Source: Gammaproteobacteria bacterium | GTDB taxonomy: Bacteria; Pseudomonadota; Gammaproteobacteria; Pseudomonadales; Pseudomonadaceae | Direction of reading: 5' to 3' | Length of the DNA stretch: 6,342 nt | NCBI GenBank assembly: GCA_012800475.1 | Contig: JAAZJF010000236.1 | Location: forward strand, 1 to 6,342 | Shown: one piece after another, positions 5,076-6,342 of the stretch | How the letters are laid out: each line of letters begins with the position of its first letter | Position numbering within the stretch: position 1 is the stretch's first letter | Made by a program: the position numbers and the translations under genes | The notes under the pieces: model-generated | Seen by the model: the letters and a program-made list of their open reading frames with translations, nothing else | Told to the model about the DNA's origin: nothing | Database searches by the model: none

Positions 5076-6342
5076 TTAAGCGCGCAGTTGGCTGCTAATC
5101 ACCTCGAGCGCTTGCTCAATGGCAATGTGCTGGCTTTCTGTATCACGGCGGCCTTTGTACTCTAAAGTACCTTCCTTAAGGCTGCGCTCACTGATCACCA
5201 CGCGTTGTGGAATGCCGATCAGTTCCATATCTGCGAATTTCACGCCTGGACTGGTTTTCTTGTCGCGATCATCGAGCAATACGCTAAAGCCTGCGGCGGT
5301 GAGTTCTTCATACAGCTTGTCGGTGGCTTCTTTAACTTCAGCTTTTTCGTACTTCATCGGCACAATTGCCACATCAAAGGGCGCTAATGCTGCAGGCCAA
5401 ATAATACCGCGCTCATCGTGGTTTTGCTCAATGGCTGCAGCAACCACGCGTGATACGCCAATACCGTAGCAACCCATGGTTAAAGTGGCAGGTTTGCCGT
5501 CTTCACCCATCACAGTGCAGTTCATCGATTCGCTGTACTTGGTGCCCAGCTGGAAAATATGGCCCACTTCAATACCGCGTTTGATTTCAAGTACGCCTTG
5601 ACCGTCTGGGCTGGGGTCGCCCGCAACCACGTTACGCAGGTCAGCTATCTCAGGTAGGTCTAAGTCGCGCTCCCAATTTAAGCCAAACCAGTGTTGGCCA
5701 TCTTGGTTAGCACCTGCGGCAAAGTCGCTGATTAAGGCCACTGAGCGATCAATAATGCAGGGGATGCCTAAATCTTTTGGTCCGAGTGAACCTGGGTTGG
5801 CACCACATGCATCTAAGATTTCAGCATCGCTGGCAAACTCAAGTGGGCTGGCAACAGCAGGGTGGTTGGCGGCTTTAATTTCGTTCAGCGTGTGGTCGCC
5901 GCGCACGATGAGTGCTACGAGCGTGTTTTCTTTCGCGCCGCGTACGATCAAGGTTTTAATGGTTTTTTCGATCGCGATGGAAAACTGCTCAGCCAATTGT
6001 TCAATGGTTTTCGCATCAGGCGTGTCGATGATGCGCGCTTCTTCAGTTGCTGCTGAACGGCTGCTCTCACGCGGCAGTGCTTCGGCTTTTTCAATATTAG
6101 CAGCGTAATTGGACTCTGTGCTAAAGGCGATATCATCTTCACCAGATGATGCCAAGACGTGAAACTCGTGCGAGCCGGTACCGCCAATCGAGCCGGTATC
6201 CGCTTCTACAGGTCGGAAGTTTAAGCCTAAGCGGGTAAAAATAGTGCAGTAGGCTTGGTGCATGCGATCGTAAGTGTCTTGCAGTGATGCTTGATCGGTA
6301 TGAAATGAGTAGGCATCTTTCATAATAAATTCACGGCCACGC
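5076..6342 (-). CDS. proS: Prolyl-tRNA synthetase, bacterial type with editing insertion, N-terminus beyond window edge
   Basis: ProS charges tRNA-Pro with proline in the cytoplasm and hydrolyses mischarged Ala-tRNA-Pro. About 421 of the usual 570 or so residues are visible. The frame is open to the right edge, reading RGREFI before MKDAYSFH, so the ATG at 6323 is an internal methionine of class II motif 2. With that Met as 1, the visible order is motif 2 (to about 10), HEF in the catalytic fold (52-54), a YbaK-like editing insertion (about 67-250) with Lys123 in TIKTLIV, class II motif 3 GCYGIGVSR (284-292), and the anticodon-binding domain from FDVAIVPM (316-323) through DDRDKKTSPGVKF (351-363) to the end. 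Lys123 corresponds to the E. coli editing-site Lys279 if the Met is residue 157, which is from memory. About 150 residues with motif 1 are off the window. It is convergent with recX, and its promoter is not in view. Confidence 0.97.
   Translation of the reverse strand, partial: RGREFIMKDAYSFHTDQASLQDTYDRMHQAYCTIFTRLGLNFRPVEADTGSIGGTGSHEFHVLASSGEDDIAFSTESNYAANIEKAEALPRESSRSAATEEARIIDTPDAKTIEQLAEQFSIAIEKTIKTLIVRGAKENTLVALIVRGDHTLNEIKAANHPAVASPLEFASDAEILDACGANPGSLGPKDLGIPCIIDRSVALISDFAAGANQDGQHWFGLNWERDLDLPEIADLRNVVAGDPSPDGQGVLEIKRGIEVGHIFQLGTKYSESMNCTVMGEDGKPATLTMGCYGIGVSRVVAAAIEQNHDERGIIWPAALAPFDVAIVPMKYEKAEVKEATDKLYEELTAAGFSVLLDDRDKKTSPGVKFADMELIGIPQRVVISERSLKEGTLEYKGRRDTESQHIAIEQALEVISSQLRA

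Noticed and set aside
5755..6108. 117-codon plus-strand open frame antisense to proS (and shorter ones at 5119-5469, 5205-5387 and 5862-6056)
   Set aside because: They lie opposite a well-conserved proS coding region, have no ribosome-binding site and no recognisable protein features, and are explained as shadows of the real gene.
6321..6323. ATG (minus strand) as the proS start
   Set aside because: The frame continues to the right edge as RGREFI, part of class II motif 2. The true start is outside the window.
1..6342. A new defence, mobile or biosynthetic system in this window
   Set aside because: All open frames of substance belong to well-known families with intact motifs. There are no direct repeats, integrase or transposase genes, tRNA attachment sites or compositional breaks that I can see.

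Overview
The window is an ordinary chromosomal stretch from a gammaproteobacterium. It is most likely a member of the Pseudomonadaceae, though not a high-GC Pseudomonas: GC looks close to 50% by eye, with many TTA/TTG leucine codons. The placement rests on gene order and protein similarity from memory. prmC-moeB-murI-pagL is the order I recall around PA4661-PA4664 of P. aeruginosa. pncC-recA-recX is the order I recall around PA3616-PA3618. Here the two blocks are joined.

Layout: positions 1-4893 are read on the plus strand. The 3' part of prmC (release-factor methyltransferase) runs off the left edge. It is followed closely by moeB (molybdopterin-synthase adenylyltransferase), murI (glutamate racemase), pagL (outer-membrane lipid A 3-O-deacylase) and pncC (NMN amidohydrolase). 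Gaps between these five are 12, -8, about 41 and -1 bp, and no terminator is visible, so they could be one transcript. A 78-bp regulatory gap then holds a candidate sigma-70 promoter, a LexA (SOS) box and a perfect DnaA-box 9-mer in front of recA. A strong intrinsic terminator separates recA from recX. Converging from the right edge on the minus strand is the 3' part of proS (prolyl-tRNA synthetase with an editing domain). A 182-bp gap holding a hairpin separates recX from proS. No stretch longer than 300 bases lacks a gene.

How the genes work together: recA and recX are a functional pair, since RecX restrains RecA filaments, and the attenuating terminator between them would keep RecX well below RecA. 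PncC recycles NMN, a by-product of NAD-dependent DNA ligase, so it has a loose metabolic link to repair. prmC, moeB, murI and pagL serve unrelated housekeeping and envelope roles.

I see no RNA genes, mobile elements, CRISPR arrays or defence systems, and no convincing new multi-gene system. The points most worth a second look are an Asp in place of the catalytic Glu in PagL, the DnaA box overlapping the predicted recA -10 element, the joining of the two gene blocks through a pagL/pncC stop-start overlap, and a RecA C-terminal tail that is Ala/Lys-rich instead of strongly acidic.
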